NCBI RefSeq assembly: GCF_018603515.1
Contig: NZ_JACATN010000001.1
Coordinates: forward strand, 682,001 to 746,000
DNA from: Zobellia barbeyronii
Lineage (GTDB): Bacteria; Bacteroidota; Bacteroidia; Flavobacteriales; Flavobacteriaceae
Length of the DNA stretch: 64,000 nucleotides
Reading direction: 5' to 3'
Below are positions 1-8,454 of this stretch, one piece after another; the first letter of the stretch is position 1; the number at the start of each line of letters is the position of its first letter. Below the pieces are notes generated by a model. It searched no databases and was not told the origin of the DNA. It worked only from the letters and a program-made list of their open reading frames with translations. Position numbers and translations under genes: made by a program.

Positions 1-405
1 ACCAAATGGCTGGGTAACATGCAGTTCGAAAGTACGAACCCATCAGGTCTAAACTTAACTATAGATGCAGGTCCGGATGACGGTGGCGAAGGAAAAGGAT
101 TGCGACCAAAAGCTTTAATGCTATCCGGTTTAGCGGGTTGTTCAGGACTTGACGTAGCTTCACTTATTAAAAAAATGAAGCTAGAGGTTGATGATTTTCA
201 TATTGAAACCATTGCCAACCTAACTGATGAGCATCCAAAGTTTTATGATGCCGTTACTATCGAGTACCATTTTCACGGAAAAGACTTAGCGGAGAAAAAA
301 TTGCAAAGAGCCGTAGACCTATCTGTAGAAAAGTATTGTGGTGTAATGGAGATGTTCCGTCAATTTGCAACATTAGAAATCAAGACTATTTTTCATAAGG
401 ACTAA
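1..405 (+). CDS. OsmC family protein (5' end outside window)
   Basis: The reading frame is open from the first base, and the residues before the first ATG at 19 (TKWLGN) fit the usual OsmC N-terminus, so the true start lies left of the window. OsmC proteins are small peroxiredoxin-like thiol enzymes that reduce organic hydroperoxides, or are of unknown role. Visible signs are the 'LMLSGLAGCSGLDV' segment with the first conserved Cys and the 'SVEKYCGVMEMF' segment with the second, which is the OsmC Cys pair. About 134 residues are visible, close to the usual 135-140, so little is missing. No partner gene is visible. The family is clear; the substrate is unknown. Confidence 0.85.
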   Translation, partial: TKWLGNMQFESTNPSGLNLTIDAGPDDGGEGKGLRPKALMLSGLAGCSGLDVASLIKKMKLEVDDFHIETIANLTDEHPKFYDAVTIEYHFHGKDLAEKKLQRAVDLSVEKYCGVMEMFRQFATLEIKTIFHKD

Positions 406-477
406 GTTTAAAACCTAAAGTTAAAGCTCAAAATTAAAGTTCAAGAGTTAAACTCGATACTTAAACTTTCACACCCT

Positions 478-2166
478 ATGCGCTGGACTATTAAACCCAA
501 ACCTCAACAGGACGCTATTGACCAATTGGCTAATGCGCTCAAGGTTGATGATTTAGTGGCTCAACTTTTATTACAAAGGGGTATAACTACTTATGAGGCT
601 GCTAAGAACTTTTTTCGTCCAGAGTTAACGCATTTGCATGACCCTTTTTTAATGAAGGACATGAACATTGCGGTAGAACGTATTGAAGAGGCCATTGCCA
701 ATAACGAAAATATTCTTGTTTATGGCGATTATGATGTGGATGGCACCACCTCAGTAGCTTTGGTTTCTTCCTATTTACTAAGCTATTACCCCAACGTTGC
801 CACTTATATTCCAGACAGATATACCGAAGGGTATGGAGTTTCTTTTAAGGGTGTGGATTTTGCCGAAGACAATGATTTCTCGCTTATTATAGCGCTAGAT
901 TGTGGTGTAAAGGCTATTGACAAGGTGGCTTATGCGAAAGAAAAAGGAATAGATTTTATTATTTGTGATCACCACAGACCCGGTAATTCGCTACCAGATG
1001 CTGTAGCGGTTCTTGACCCTAAACGTGATGATTGCAACTATCCATACGATGAACTTTGTGGTTGTGGCGTTGGTTTTAAACTGATTCAAGCATTAGGCTC
1101 TAGGCAAGGAGAAACTATTGAGGACCTCATTCCTTATCTTGATTTGGTTGCTACGGCCATTGGTGCAGATATTGTGCCGATGACAGGTGAGAACCGCGTA
1201 TTGGCCTATTTTGGACTTCAGGTAATTAACACCAATCCTAGAATTGGATTTAAGGCTATCATCAATCAAATAAAAAAATCGGTACTTACTATTACAGATG
1301 TAGTGTTCATTATCGCTCCGCGGATAAATGCCGCTGGCCGAATGGAACATGGGCAACATGCTGTAAACCTGTTGACCGAAACCAATTTCACTCAAGCCGA
1401 AACCTTTGCCGCCCAGATTGAAAAATTCAACATGGACAGACGTGGACTCGACAAAGAAATCACTGTAGAGGCTCTTGAACAGATTCTTGATAATAAAGAA
1501 GAAGAACGTTTTACTTCTGTAGTTTACAGGGATTCTTGGCACAAAGGGGTAATTGGTATTGTGGCTTCTCGCCTTACCGAAACCTATTACCGTCCAACAT
1601 TGGTCTTTACTAAAAGTGGCGATAAGTTAGCAGCTTCCGCACGTTCCGTAAAAGGTTTTGATGTTTATAACGCCTTACAGGGCTGTGCAGATTGCATTGA
1701 ACAGTTTGGAGGACATAAATATGCAGCCGGACTTACATTACTTGAAGAGCAGTTCGAAAACTTTAAAGCACAATTCGAAAAAGTAGTCTCCGAAACCATA
1801 GACCCAAAATTATTGATTCCAGAAATCTCCATAGATGCTCAATTGGATTTCAAAGATATTTCACCAAAACTGATGCGTATTCTAAAACAGTTCGCTCCTT
1901 TTGGACCTGGTAACATGACTCCAACGTTCATGTCCGAAAATCTCATAGATACAGGCTATGCAAAAGGTGTAGGTGAAGATGCTGCACATCTTAAATTAGC
2001 TGCTACGCAAAACGGCATTGGCCCAATAGGTGGTATCGGTTTCAATATGGGCGATAAACTCCCCATAGTGGCCAACAAGAAACCTTTTAGTGCTGTCTTT
2101 TCTCTAGATGAAAATGAATGGCAAGGAAATATCAGCTTGCAAATGAAACTAAAAGACATACAATGA
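478..2166 (+). CDS. recJ: Single-stranded-DNA-specific exonuclease RecJ
   Basis: RecJ is a cytoplasmic 5'-3' exonuclease on single-stranded DNA that acts in recombination, mismatch repair and base excision repair. The 562-residue length is normal. The DHH phosphoesterase motifs are intact: DYDVDGT at residues 84-90 (motif I), DCGV near 141 (motif II) and the DHH triad at 164-166 (motif III). The DHHA1 half has GVIGIVASRL, then SARSVKGFDV and GGHKYAAGL, followed by an OB-like C-terminal region. The ATG at 478 gives the normal N-terminus. Its TGA overlaps the ATG of the next gene (ATGA at 2163-2166), so the two are translationally coupled. Confidence 0.97.
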   Translation: MRWTIKPKPQQDAIDQLANALKVDDLVAQLLLQRGITTYEAAKNFFRPELTHLHDPFLMKDMNIAVERIEEAIANNENILVYGDYDVDGTTSVALVSSYLLSYYPNVATYIPDRYTEGYGVSFKGVDFAEDNDFSLIIALDCGVKAIDKVAYAKEKGIDFIICDHHRPGNSLPDAVAVLDPKRDDCNYPYDELCGCGVGFKLIQALGSRQGETIEDLIPYLDLVATAIGADIVPMTGENRVLAYFGLQVINTNPRIGFKAIINQIKKSVLTITDVVFIIAPRINAAGRMEHGQHAVNLLTETNFTQAETFAAQIEKFNMDRRGLDKEITVEALEQILDNKEEERFTSVVYRDSWHKGVIGIVASRLTETYYRPTLVFTKSGDKLAASARSVKGFDVYNALQGCADCIEQFGGHKYAAGLTLLEEQFENFKAQFEKVVSETIDPKLLIPEISIDAQLDFKDISPKLMRILKQFAPFGPGNMTPTFMSENLIDTGYAKGVGEDAAHLKLAATQNGIGPIGGIGFNMGDKLPIVANKKPFSAVFSLDENEWQGNISLQMKLKDIQ

Positions 2167-2549
2167 AAATAGAACACCTAGCCATATGGGTATCTGACCT
2201 TGAAGCCACGCGGCATTTTTACGAACATTACTTTGGTGCTGTTTGCGGAGAACGCTATCACAATCCAAATAAAAACTTCACTTCTCACTTTCTAAGTTTT
2301 GATGAAGGCTCTCGATTAGAGCTCATGCACAAACCGGAAATTACTAAAGCATCAGATTCTACGGAAGAACATTTGGGCTTTATTCATTTTGCCCTCTCCG
2401 TAGGTTCAAAAGAAAAAGTAGATGCCATTACCGAGCAACTAAGAACTGACGGATTTCAGATTCCTGGTGAACCAAGAACTACGGGAGACGGTTATTATGA
2501 AAGTGTTATCCAAGACCCAGAAGGCAACCGAATTGAAATTACCATTTAA
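2163..2549 (+). CDS. VOC (glyoxalase/bleomycin resistance) family protein
   Basis: The start is placed at the ATG at 2163, which overlaps the recJ stop. A longer frame from 2118 lies inside recJ and has no family homology. The 128-residue product begins MKIEHLAIWVSDLEATRHFY, a classic VOC N-terminus with a metal-binding His, and has a second betaalphabetabetabeta module with LGFIHFALSVGS and the terminal DPEGNRIEI containing the metal-ligand Glu. It is probably a metal-dependent lyase, isomerase or dioxygenase of glyoxalase I fold. The substrate cannot be read from sequence. Coupling to recJ is probably positional only. Confidence 0.9.
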   Translation: MKIEHLAIWVSDLEATRHFYEHYFGAVCGERYHNPNKNFTSHFLSFDEGSRLELMHKPEITKASDSTEEHLGFIHFALSVGSKEKVDAITEQLRTDGFQIPGEPRTTGDGYYESVIQDPEGNRIEITI

Positions 2550-2880
2550 CGGATTTCTTACTACGTAGTCCATCGATAATCCCTTTATAAATTAGGCTTC
2601 TAAGGGTTTTTAATCGTTTGCTCTAAATCAAATTACAAACTCCTTGGTTGGTTTTGATTTCTACAGTCTTTAGAAAGCATATAATTATCACATTTCGCAT
2701 TTAAAAAAGACCCGTTCGTCGATGAAGTGCCCTTTCACAATGAATTCAAGACTTTAAAAAACTGACTGCTCAGTCGGTTTTATGAAATAGTAACCTAAAC
2801 GGCTTTTTGTATTTTAAGCGTACCCTTCATCGGATTATAATAATACCTTTACGGCTTATTTTTAGCGAAAAAGTATTTCT
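2550..2880. other. Gene-free spacer upstream of the MFS gene
   Basis: This 331-bp spacer has no supportable ORF. It contains the palindrome described separately at 2760-2779 and a weak -7-like box TACCTTTA near 2846, about 30 bp before the MFS start. The minus strand near 2550-2630 can be read as a short open stretch resembling a regulator C-terminus, but a stop interrupts it and I do not call it. Confidence 0.5.
2760..2779. promoter_or_regulatory. TetR-type operator-like palindrome upstream of MFS exporter
   Basis: An inverted repeat with 9-bp arms (AACTGACTG and CAGTCGGTT, one mismatch) around a 2-bp centre. GACTG-nn-CAGTC symmetry resembles the operators of many TetR/AcrR repressors. It lies about 100 bp upstream of the MFS gene. 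No TetR gene is in the window, so the repressor would act from elsewhere. The palindrome is seen; the regulator class is inference. Confidence 0.4.
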
Positions 2881-4140
2881 ATGGATCCTTATGCAGCCTT
2901 ACGTTATAAAGAATTCAACATCTTTTTGTTGGTACGGTTTGCTATGGTATTTGCATGGTCTATGCAGTTTATTGTTATAGAGTGGCAAGTATATTCCATG
3001 ACAAAAGACCCTCTTTCTTTAGGTATCATCGGACTTATGGAAGTGATTCCGGCCGTATCCATGGCTCTTTTTGCAGGGCATATTGTAGATCAAAAAGAGA
3101 AACGCAATCTTTTAATAAAATGCATTTTAGGTTTCTCTGTAATCAGTTTTGGGCTCTTTATGCTCAGTTGGCCTTCTATGGAAGATAAGCTAGAAACTAA
3201 AACCATTTTATACGGTATTTACTTTTTGGTTTTCCTAGGTGGTATTGTTCGCTCGTTTCTTGGACCAACCATATTTTCTTTAATAGCCTTAATCGTTCCT
3301 AAGAAAATATATCCCAATGCTGCCACATGGAGCAGTACTACTTGGCAATTGGCTTCCGTTTTAGGACCTGCTTTAGCTGGGTTTTCTATTAGCTGGATTG
3401 GCGTGCATTGGTCTATGTGTCTCATTTTTGGTTTTTCCATAATGGCATTGATATCTCTATTTCAGATTTCGACAAAACCCATTCTTAACCCTAAGATAGG
3501 AGAACCTGTCTTTGAAAGTTTACGAGAAGGACTTCGGTTTGTATTCAGCACCAAAGCTGTATTTGGAGCATTGACTCTGGATATGATAGCCGTACTCTTT
3601 GGTGGTGCGGTAGCGCTTTTACCAATCTTTGCACAAGATATTCTGCATGTAGGCTCAGAAGGCTTTGGTGTTTTGAGAGCCGCACCAGCAGTTGGCGCAG
3701 CACTTACCATGTTGGGGTCTACGCGATTTCCGCTACATAAAAATGCTGGCAAGAAATTACTTTTTGCCGTATTTGGTTTTGGCCTCTGTATGATTGTTTT
3801 TGGCCTATCTACCTACTTCTGGCTTTCAGTAATCGCCTTATTCTTAAGTGGTGCCGTAGATGGCGTTTCTATGATTATTCGTCAGACGATATTGCAACTC
3901 AAGACTCCAGATAACATGCGAGGGCGTGTAGCTTCCGTTAATTCTATGTTTGTAGGGTCTTCTAATGAACTAGGGGCATTTGAGAGCGGGGTAACAGCAA
4001 AATTGATGGGTACGGTAACCGCAGTGGTCTTTGGTGGTGCTATGACTTTAATTACGGTGGGTGCCACAGCTATTGTTTCACCTTCATTTAGAAAACTAGA
4101 CTTACAGAAAGATATTGATGAGCACGAAGCTAATGAGTAG
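2881..4140 (+). CDS. MFS transporter, EntS/MFS_3-like exporter
   Basis: A 419-residue inner-membrane protein with about 12 hydrophobic segments, consistent with a major facilitator. The N-terminal pattern (ALRYKEFNIFLLVRF, then VIEWQVYSMTKDPLSLG and the loop AGHIVDQKEKRN after helix 2) matches the MFS_3 (PF05977) group that includes the enterobactin exporter EntS and macrolide pumps. It is therefore probably a proton-driven exporter of a siderophore-like or toxic compound; the substrate is unknown. The gene stands alone behind a palindrome (2760-2779) that may be its operator. Its 3' end overlaps the convergent lpxH gene by 11 bp. Confidence 0.88.
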   Translation: MDPYAALRYKEFNIFLLVRFAMVFAWSMQFIVIEWQVYSMTKDPLSLGIIGLMEVIPAVSMALFAGHIVDQKEKRNLLIKCILGFSVISFGLFMLSWPSMEDKLETKTILYGIYFLVFLGGIVRSFLGPTIFSLIALIVPKKIYPNAATWSSTTWQLASVLGPALAGFSISWIGVHWSMCLIFGFSIMALISLFQISTKPILNPKIGEPVFESLREGLRFVFSTKAVFGALTLDMIAVLFGGAVALLPIFAQDILHVGSEGFGVLRAAPAVGAALTMLGSTRFPLHKNAGKKLLFAVFGFGLCMIVFGLSTYFWLSVIALFLSGAVDGVSMIIRQTILQLKTPDNMRGRVASVNSMFVGSSNELGAFESGVTAKLMGTVTAVVFGGAMTLITVGATAIVSPSFRKLDLQKDIDEHEANE

Positions 4141-4903
4141 GTTCGTATTTTTCAAGGCTTAGCTTTTCCCCATCAAAAACAGCATAGGTGTAATAATGAA
4201 TCCAATCGCCTAAATTGGTGTATTTTGAATTCTCACCCACCTCTATTTCCATAGGCAAGTGACGGTGACCAAAGATAAAATGGTCATAATGTTCTGTTTC
4301 TAGCTTACGCTTGGCATACTGTACCAACCATTCATTGTCCTCCCCTAAAAACTTGGCATCATCATCTCCTGAAATCAATTTATTCTTCACAGATAGATAT
4401 TTAGCAACTCGTACACCTATATCTGGATGCATCCATCTAAACAGCCATTTAGCAAAAGGGTTGGTAAACACTTTCTTCATGCGTTTAAAACCAACATCAT
4501 TAGGTCCTAGCCCATCTCCATGGCCAACAAAAAAAGAAACTCCGTTTATATTAAACTGCTGTGGTTTATGAAAAACAGGAATATTAAGTTCTTCTTCAAA
4601 ATAACCATCCATCCACAAATCATGATTTCCAACAAAGAAATAAATAGGAATTCCAGAATCGGATATTTCAGCTAGTTTTCCCATTGTACGGGTAAAACCT
4701 TTGGGTACTACGGTTTTATATTCCGCCCAAAAATCAAAAAGATCGCCCATTAAAAAAATGGCAGCGGCATCTTCTTTGATTTCATCTAACCAAGCAACAA
4801 ATTTCTTCTCACGCGGTCGGCTTTCCGCCATAGTTGGCGCACCTAGGTGGTTATCACTGGAAAAATAGACTTTTTTGCCTTGAGGAACGGTAATGGTTTT
4901 CAT
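4130..4903 (-). CDS. lpxH: UDP-2,3-diacylglucosamine diphosphatase (LpxH)
   Basis: LpxH cleaves UDP-2,3-diacylglucosamine to lipid X and UMP in lipid A synthesis, at the cytoplasmic face of the inner membrane. The 257-residue protein has the whole calcineurin-like set: SDNHLG (Asp17, His19), GDLFDFW (Asp54), GNHDLW, GHGDG and GHRHLP. FTRTMGKL and the VGHGDGLGPNDVGFKRMKK segment are typical of the Bacteroidota type. A perfect -7 box (minus-strand TATATTTG, 4911-4918) lies just before the ATG, so the leader is very short. A second, more divergent family member is encoded at 21231-22115. Confidence 0.9.
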   Translation of the reverse strand: MKTITVPQGKKVYFSSDNHLGAPTMAESRPREKKFVAWLDEIKEDAAAIFLMGDLFDFWAEYKTVVPKGFTRTMGKLAEISDSGIPIYFFVGNHDLWMDGYFEEELNIPVFHKPQQFNINGVSFFVGHGDGLGPNDVGFKRMKKVFTNPFAKWLFRWMHPDIGVRVAKYLSVKNKLISGDDDAKFLGEDNEWLVQYAKRKLETEHYDHFIFGHRHLPMEIEVGENSKYTNLGDWIHYYTYAVFDGEKLSLEKYEPTH

Positions 4904-4910
4904 CTGATGT

Positions 4911-4918
4911 CAAATATA
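4911..4918 (-). promoter_or_regulatory. Predicted -7 box of lpxH
   Basis: Minus-strand TATATTTG matches the Bacteroidota TAnnTTTG -7 consensus, 8 bp upstream of the lpxH ATG. No convincing -33 TTTG was found at 19 bp. Confidence 0.45.
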
Positions 4919-4942
4919 ACGAATACCCTTTTTAGGAAGGTG

Positions 4943-5395
4943 TTATTGATTATCGGATGCATACCACTCGGCAAACGAAGTATCGGTCTCTTGAAGTTTT
5001 AGCGAATGTAGACTAATATTTTCTGGAAGTCTAGCGCCTATTTTTTTTGAGAAATCGATGACCATATTCTCACTTGTGGGCTGATAATCTGCCAAAATAA
5101 CGCTGTGCCCTCTATCGGTCAATTCTTTTGCCAACTCTACATGGGGCGTGTTTTTATTAAAAACAGTAGCATGGTCAAACTGGTCCACAATTTCTTCTTT
5201 AACGATTTTTTTCAAATCACCAAAATCGATAACCATACCCTGCTTTACATGGCTTGTATCTGTAATTGGACGACCAATTACCGTTACCGATAATTTATAG
5301 CTGTGGCCATGCACATTTCTACACTTTCCGTCATAGCCGTAAAGCGCATGTCCGGTCTCAAAATTGAACTGTTTGGTGATTCTAATGTTACTCAT
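4943..5395 (-). CDS. queD: 6-carboxy-tetrahydropterin synthase (QueD/PTPS family)
   Basis: QueD converts 7,8-dihydroneopterin triphosphate to 6-carboxy-5,6,7,8-tetrahydropterin, an early step of queuosine tRNA modification, in the cytoplasm. The 150-residue product has the zinc His residues His16, His29 and His31 and the catalytic Cys25 in the CxxxHGH pattern, then VIDFGDLK and the Asp/His relay DQFDHATVFN. The frame can be extended to 5503, but the ATG at 5395 gives the normal family N-terminus (MSNIRITKQFNFETGHAL). A perfect -7 box (TACCTTTG, 5413-5420) lies inside the extension, which rules out the longer start. Other queuosine genes are not in the window. Confidence 0.92.
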   Translation of the reverse strand: MSNIRITKQFNFETGHALYGYDGKCRNVHGHSYKLSVTVIGRPITDTSHVKQGMVIDFGDLKKIVKEEIVDQFDHATVFNKNTPHVELAKELTDRGHSVILADYQPTSENMVIDFSKKIGARLPENISLHSLKLQETDTSFAEWYASDNQ

Positions 5396-5412
5396 GAAAT
5401 AAGATTGTTCTG

Positions 5413-5420
5413 CAAAGGTA
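5413..5420 (-). promoter_or_regulatory. Predicted -7 box of queD
   Basis: Minus-strand TACCTTTG is a perfect TAnnTTTG match 17 bp upstream of the queD ATG. It decides the start choice for queD. Confidence 0.5.
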
Positions 5421-5482
5421 TTCAATTTGTAAAACCAATTCGTTTTAAGATTACATTTGCCGGCTTTTAAATTTTGTCCTAA

Positions 5483-6124
5483 GTGGAAGAACTGTATAAT
5501 CAATTAGACTTTGCGGTGAAACCGCATTACGAAAAAATAATTTCTGATATCCTAGAAAACGGCTACAGTGTAGTTGATGATTTACTTTCCCCTGTCACTG
5601 TGAACGCCCTGCGTGCAGACCTTTTAGAGAAATATGAAGATGACTTGTTTAAAAAAGCAGCCATTGGAAACCGACTAAACGAGGTAATCCAAACCGGTAT
5701 ACGAGGTGATTTTATTCTTTGGATGGATGAAAATGTAATAAATACCAGCCATAAATTTTTCTTTGACCGCATTAATGATTTAGCCTCTTATCTTAATAGA
5801 ACCTGTTTTCTTGGCATTATGAGAAAAGAATTTCATTACGCCGTTTACCCTGAAGGCAAATTTTACGCAAGACATCTGGACACTTTCCAAAATGATGACC
5901 GACGAAAACTTTCTATTGTCTGCTATTTAAACGAAGATGACTGGCAACCTGAACACGGTGGCGAATTAGTACTTTATCTAAATGGAGAAAATGGTGAAAT
6001 ACCAAAAACCATTTATCCGCTTCCTGGCAGAGCTGTAATTTTTGAAAGTCGAGATATAGAGCACGAAGTGAAGCCTGCAAAACGCGAACGGCTGAGCATT
6101 ACTGGCTGGTTAAAAACCCGCTAA
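5483..6124 (+). CDS. 2OG-Fe(II) oxygenase, prolyl 4-hydroxylase-like
   Basis: A 213-residue cytoplasmic protein of the 2-oxoglutarate/Fe(II) dioxygenase superfamily. The facial triad is visible as His131-x-Asp133 (ARHLDTFQ) and His194 (IEHEV), and Arg203 (RERLSITGW) is the likely 2-oxoglutarate-binding residue. The CYLNEDDWQPEHGGEL segment is typical of the P4Hc (PF13640) group. These enzymes hydroxylate protein or small-molecule substrates; which one here is unknown. The start is GTG at 5483, because no ATG gives a fuller N-terminus. It is divergent from queD across 87 bp. Confidence 0.85.
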   Translation: MEELYNQLDFAVKPHYEKIISDILENGYSVVDDLLSPVTVNALRADLLEKYEDDLFKKAAIGNRLNEVIQTGIRGDFILWMDENVINTSHKFFFDRINDLASYLNRTCFLGIMRKEFHYAVYPEGKFYARHLDTFQNDDRRKLSIVCYLNEDDWQPEHGGELVLYLNGENGEIPKTIYPLPGRAVIFESRDIEHEVKPAKRERLSITGWLKTR

Positions 6125-6144
6125 TCCATTTAAATAAAGGGAAA

Positions 6145-6258
6145 CTACCTCCTATACCTTCTTTTTGTGCGAACGCGATTTACAAAGTATATAACTACTA
6201 CAAAAAGAGCGAGAAGTGGAAAAACAAGGTCGCCATTCAGGAAATCTAAAATATTCAT
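6145..6258 (-). CDS. Small single-span membrane peptide, 37 residues
   Basis: This short frame runs from ATG at 6258 to TAG at 6145 and encodes MNILDFLNGDLVFPLLALF followed by VVVIYFV and a very basic tail (NRVRTKRRYRR). That is an acidic outer end, about 16 hydrophobic residues and a positive cytoplasmic end, an ideal small membrane protein with N-out/C-in topology. It occupies most of the 179-bp gap between the 2OG oxygenase and the crotonase gene, ending only 20 bp from the former. No function can be given. It might be a stress or envelope microprotein. Chance is possible for so short a frame, but the composition is strikingly membrane-like. Confidence 0.5.
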   Translation of the reverse strand: MNILDFLNGDLVFPLLALFVVVIYFVNRVRTKRRYRR

Positions 6259-6303
6259 AACTGAGATTTAAAAAAGTAAAACGTTAACGGCAGTCGGTTA
6301 TTG

Positions 6304-7071
6304 TTATTTTTTGAATTTAGATAATGCATTACGGGTAAACTCTGAAAGTACCAACCTACCCGTAATAGCAGCGCGCTCTACCAAAAGGTTATTCCAATGG
6401 TCCGTACCCTGCCAAAGTGCTTTCTTCCATTCTTCAATGGCTTCTGGATTGTAATCGGCTAGTTTTTGTACATGAAAATCTAGCTCCTTATCCAATTCCT
6501 TTATATCATCAAAAACTTTAGAAAAGAGTCCCTTTTCTTGTGCCCAATAGGCACTCTTCCATTCGGTAGGTGCCAATGAAAGCTCAGAAATAGCGGCCGT
6601 TCCTATTTTTCGTTCCACAGCTGGAGCAATGACTAACGGAGCAATACCAATAGTAAGCTCGGACAACCGTATTGATGCCGCCTCAGATGCATACACATAG
6701 TCGCATGCAGCTGCGAGACCAACACCACCACCCACTGTTTTGCCTTGAACACGACCAATAATGACCTTTTTACATTTGCGCATGGCATTGATTACATTGG
6801 CAAAACCACTAAAAAACACCTTGCCCTCTTCTAAATTAGAAACCGCCATAAGTTCATCAAAAGATGCACCTGCACAGAAAGCGCGGTCTCCTTCAGATTT
6901 CAATATAATAACAGAAATATCATCATTATTAGAGAGTTTATCAACCTCCGCAGTCAAACGGCCCAATAGCTCAGCAGTAAAAGAATTGCTGGCCGGATGA
7001 CCAAACTCTATAGTGGCTATCTTATTATCAATTTTGATGTAAAGACTTCCGTTTTCTCGGGTGGTTCCCAT
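6304..7071 (-). CDS. Enoyl-CoA hydratase/isomerase family protein
   Basis: A 255-residue crotonase-fold protein. The oxyanion-hole segments GDRAFCAGASFDEL (near residue 62) and GKTVGGGVGLAAACDYVYAS (near 110) are present, as is LSELTIGIAPLVIAP, which holds the likely catalytic Glu. It probably hydrates or isomerises an acyl-CoA. It stands alone without other beta-oxidation genes, so the pathway is unclear. A perfect -7 box (TACATTTG, 7093-7100) in the gap to the MATE gene indicates its own promoter. Confidence 0.87.
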   Translation of the reverse strand: MGTTRENGSLYIKIDNKIATIEFGHPASNSFTAELLGRLTAEVDKLSNNDDISVIILKSEGDRAFCAGASFDELMAVSNLEEGKVFFSGFANVINAMRKCKKVIIGRVQGKTVGGGVGLAAACDYVYASEAASIRLSELTIGIAPLVIAPAVERKIGTAAISELSLAPTEWKSAYWAQEKGLFSKVFDDIKELDKELDFHVQKLADYNPEAIEEWKKALWQGTDHWNNLLVERAAITGRLVLSEFTRNALSKFKK

Positions 7072-7092
7072 AATTGTGATTTAAATGTTGAA

Positions 7093-7100
7093 CAAATGTA
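7093..7100 (-). promoter_or_regulatory. Predicted -7 box of crotonase gene
   Basis: Minus-strand TACATTTG is a perfect TAnnTTTG box 21 bp upstream of the ATG at 7071, inside the 38-bp gap after the MATE stop. Confidence 0.45.
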
Positions 7101-7109
7101 TCATCAAAA

Positions 7110-8444
7110 TTAATTGTTTTGCACTAGAGGCCGAAACTTTCTGATAAACTTAACGACCAGAGCACCCCCACGGATGACCATCCACACGGTAAAGGCAATC
7201 CAGATTCCGTATAAACCTAAATTCATGTACTTTCCTATAAAAAGAACAGGAACAAAGCCTAAAAAGGTAGCTGCCAACAGCGTGTTTCGGAGGAATTTCA
7301 TTTCGCCCATCCCTTTAAAAATTCCGTCAAAAATAAAGGCAACGGTATTCATGGGCAAACCTAGAATAACAATAAAAAATATGGCATAAAAAGCGTTAAG
7401 CACTACTGTTTCCTTAGAAAAAATAAGACCTATAGGTTTATAAAATAGAAAGCCGGCCACCATTAATATTACACTTACTAGCAAGCCATACAGCATTATC
7501 TTTTTTGCCAATTGCCACAAACCCTTGTAATTTTTCTCCCCCAAAAGCCTACCGCCCATAATATTTCCGGCAGCGGAATACCCATCAATAAAAAAGGCGG
7601 AGAACAGCCATATATTGATAGCAATAGTATGTGCACCAATAAATTTAGGGCCCAGTTGCGTTGCCTCACGAACCGCCAATATCAATGCCGTATTTAATGC
7701 CAAAGCACGAACGAACAGATTAAGACTCATGACCACCAACCTACCCAACTCATCATGAACCGGTAATTTTAATTTAAGACTAATATCTGTCTTGGTAACC
7801 AGAAGTACAAAGGCCATAACTGCCATGATTCCCTGTGCCAAAAGACTTGCCCAAGCCGCTCCTTCTAAATACATGGGTTTAATAAACCCTTCTATTCCGT
7901 AAACAAAGGCAAAATCCAGTCCAACATTTAGAACGGCCCCAACAATAGCAATCAGCATGGGATAGTAGGTATTCTGTAACCCGCGAAAAATACCCATAAC
8001 GGCAAACACAAAAAGTGTGAGCGGAAAGCCCCAAACCCTTATAGAATAGTAAGAAACGCAATACTCTAGAATCTTGCCTGTGGCATTAAGCAGTTCAAAA
8101 ATATCTTTGACGATAAAAATAGTAGACAACAGAACGACAATACTCAACCCTATATTGAGAAAGATGGCTTGCGCCGGCAACGTTTTTACCTCTTCTATAC
8201 GTCCGGCACCTAAATATTGAGAAATAATGGCCGATATAGCACTACGCGTCTGACCTAAAATCCATATTAACATGGAAAGAAAAGAACCAACAATACCCGC
8301 TGCAGCTAACGATTCTAGTCCATCTACAGGAATATTACCCACAATAGCCGTATCCGTAATGGACAACAGCGGTTCTGCAATACCTGCAATCGTTGCTGGT
8401 ATCGCTAATTTATTAATGGACTTAAAATTGATTTCGGCCTTCAA
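7110..8444 (-). CDS. MATE family efflux transporter
   Basis: A 444-residue inner-membrane protein with about 12 hydrophobic helices in two homologous halves, the MATE layout. The N-terminus IPATIAGIAEPLLSITDTAIVG is the classic MATE helix 1 region, and GYSAAGNIMGGRLLG in the second half matches the DinF-like branch. These are Na+ or H+ antiporters that expel cationic drugs. It is followed by the crotonase gene, which has its own promoter. The GNAT gene ends 10 bp upstream, so the two may be co-transcribed. Confidence 0.92.
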   Translation of the reverse strand: MKAEINFKSINKLAIPATIAGIAEPLLSITDTAIVGNIPVDGLESLAAAGIVGSFLSMLIWILGQTRSAISAIISQYLGAGRIEEVKTLPAQAIFLNIGLSIVVLLSTIFIVKDIFELLNATGKILEYCVSYYSIRVWGFPLTLFVFAVMGIFRGLQNTYYPMLIAIVGAVLNVGLDFAFVYGIEGFIKPMYLEGAAWASLLAQGIMAVMAFVLLVTKTDISLKLKLPVHDELGRLVVMSLNLFVRALALNTALILAVREATQLGPKFIGAHTIAINIWLFSAFFIDGYSAAGNIMGGRLLGEKNYKGLWQLAKKIMLYGLLVSVILMVAGFLFYKPIGLIFSKETVVLNAFYAIFFIVILGLPMNTVAFIFDGIFKGMGEMKFLRNTLLAATFLGFVPVLFIGKYMNLGLYGIWIAFTVWMVIRGGALVVKFIRKFRPLVQNN

Positions 8445-8454
8445 GGGGCCAAAA

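Noticed and set aside
2560-2640. Minus-strand stretch resembling a regulator C-terminus (RSLIYKGIIDGLRSKKS)
   Set aside because: A stop codon precedes it after two codons and nothing upstream reads as a regulator, so a decayed TetR gene is possible but unsupported.
5396-5503. N-terminal extension of queD
   Set aside because: It contains the promoter box and is absent from the family's usual N-terminus.
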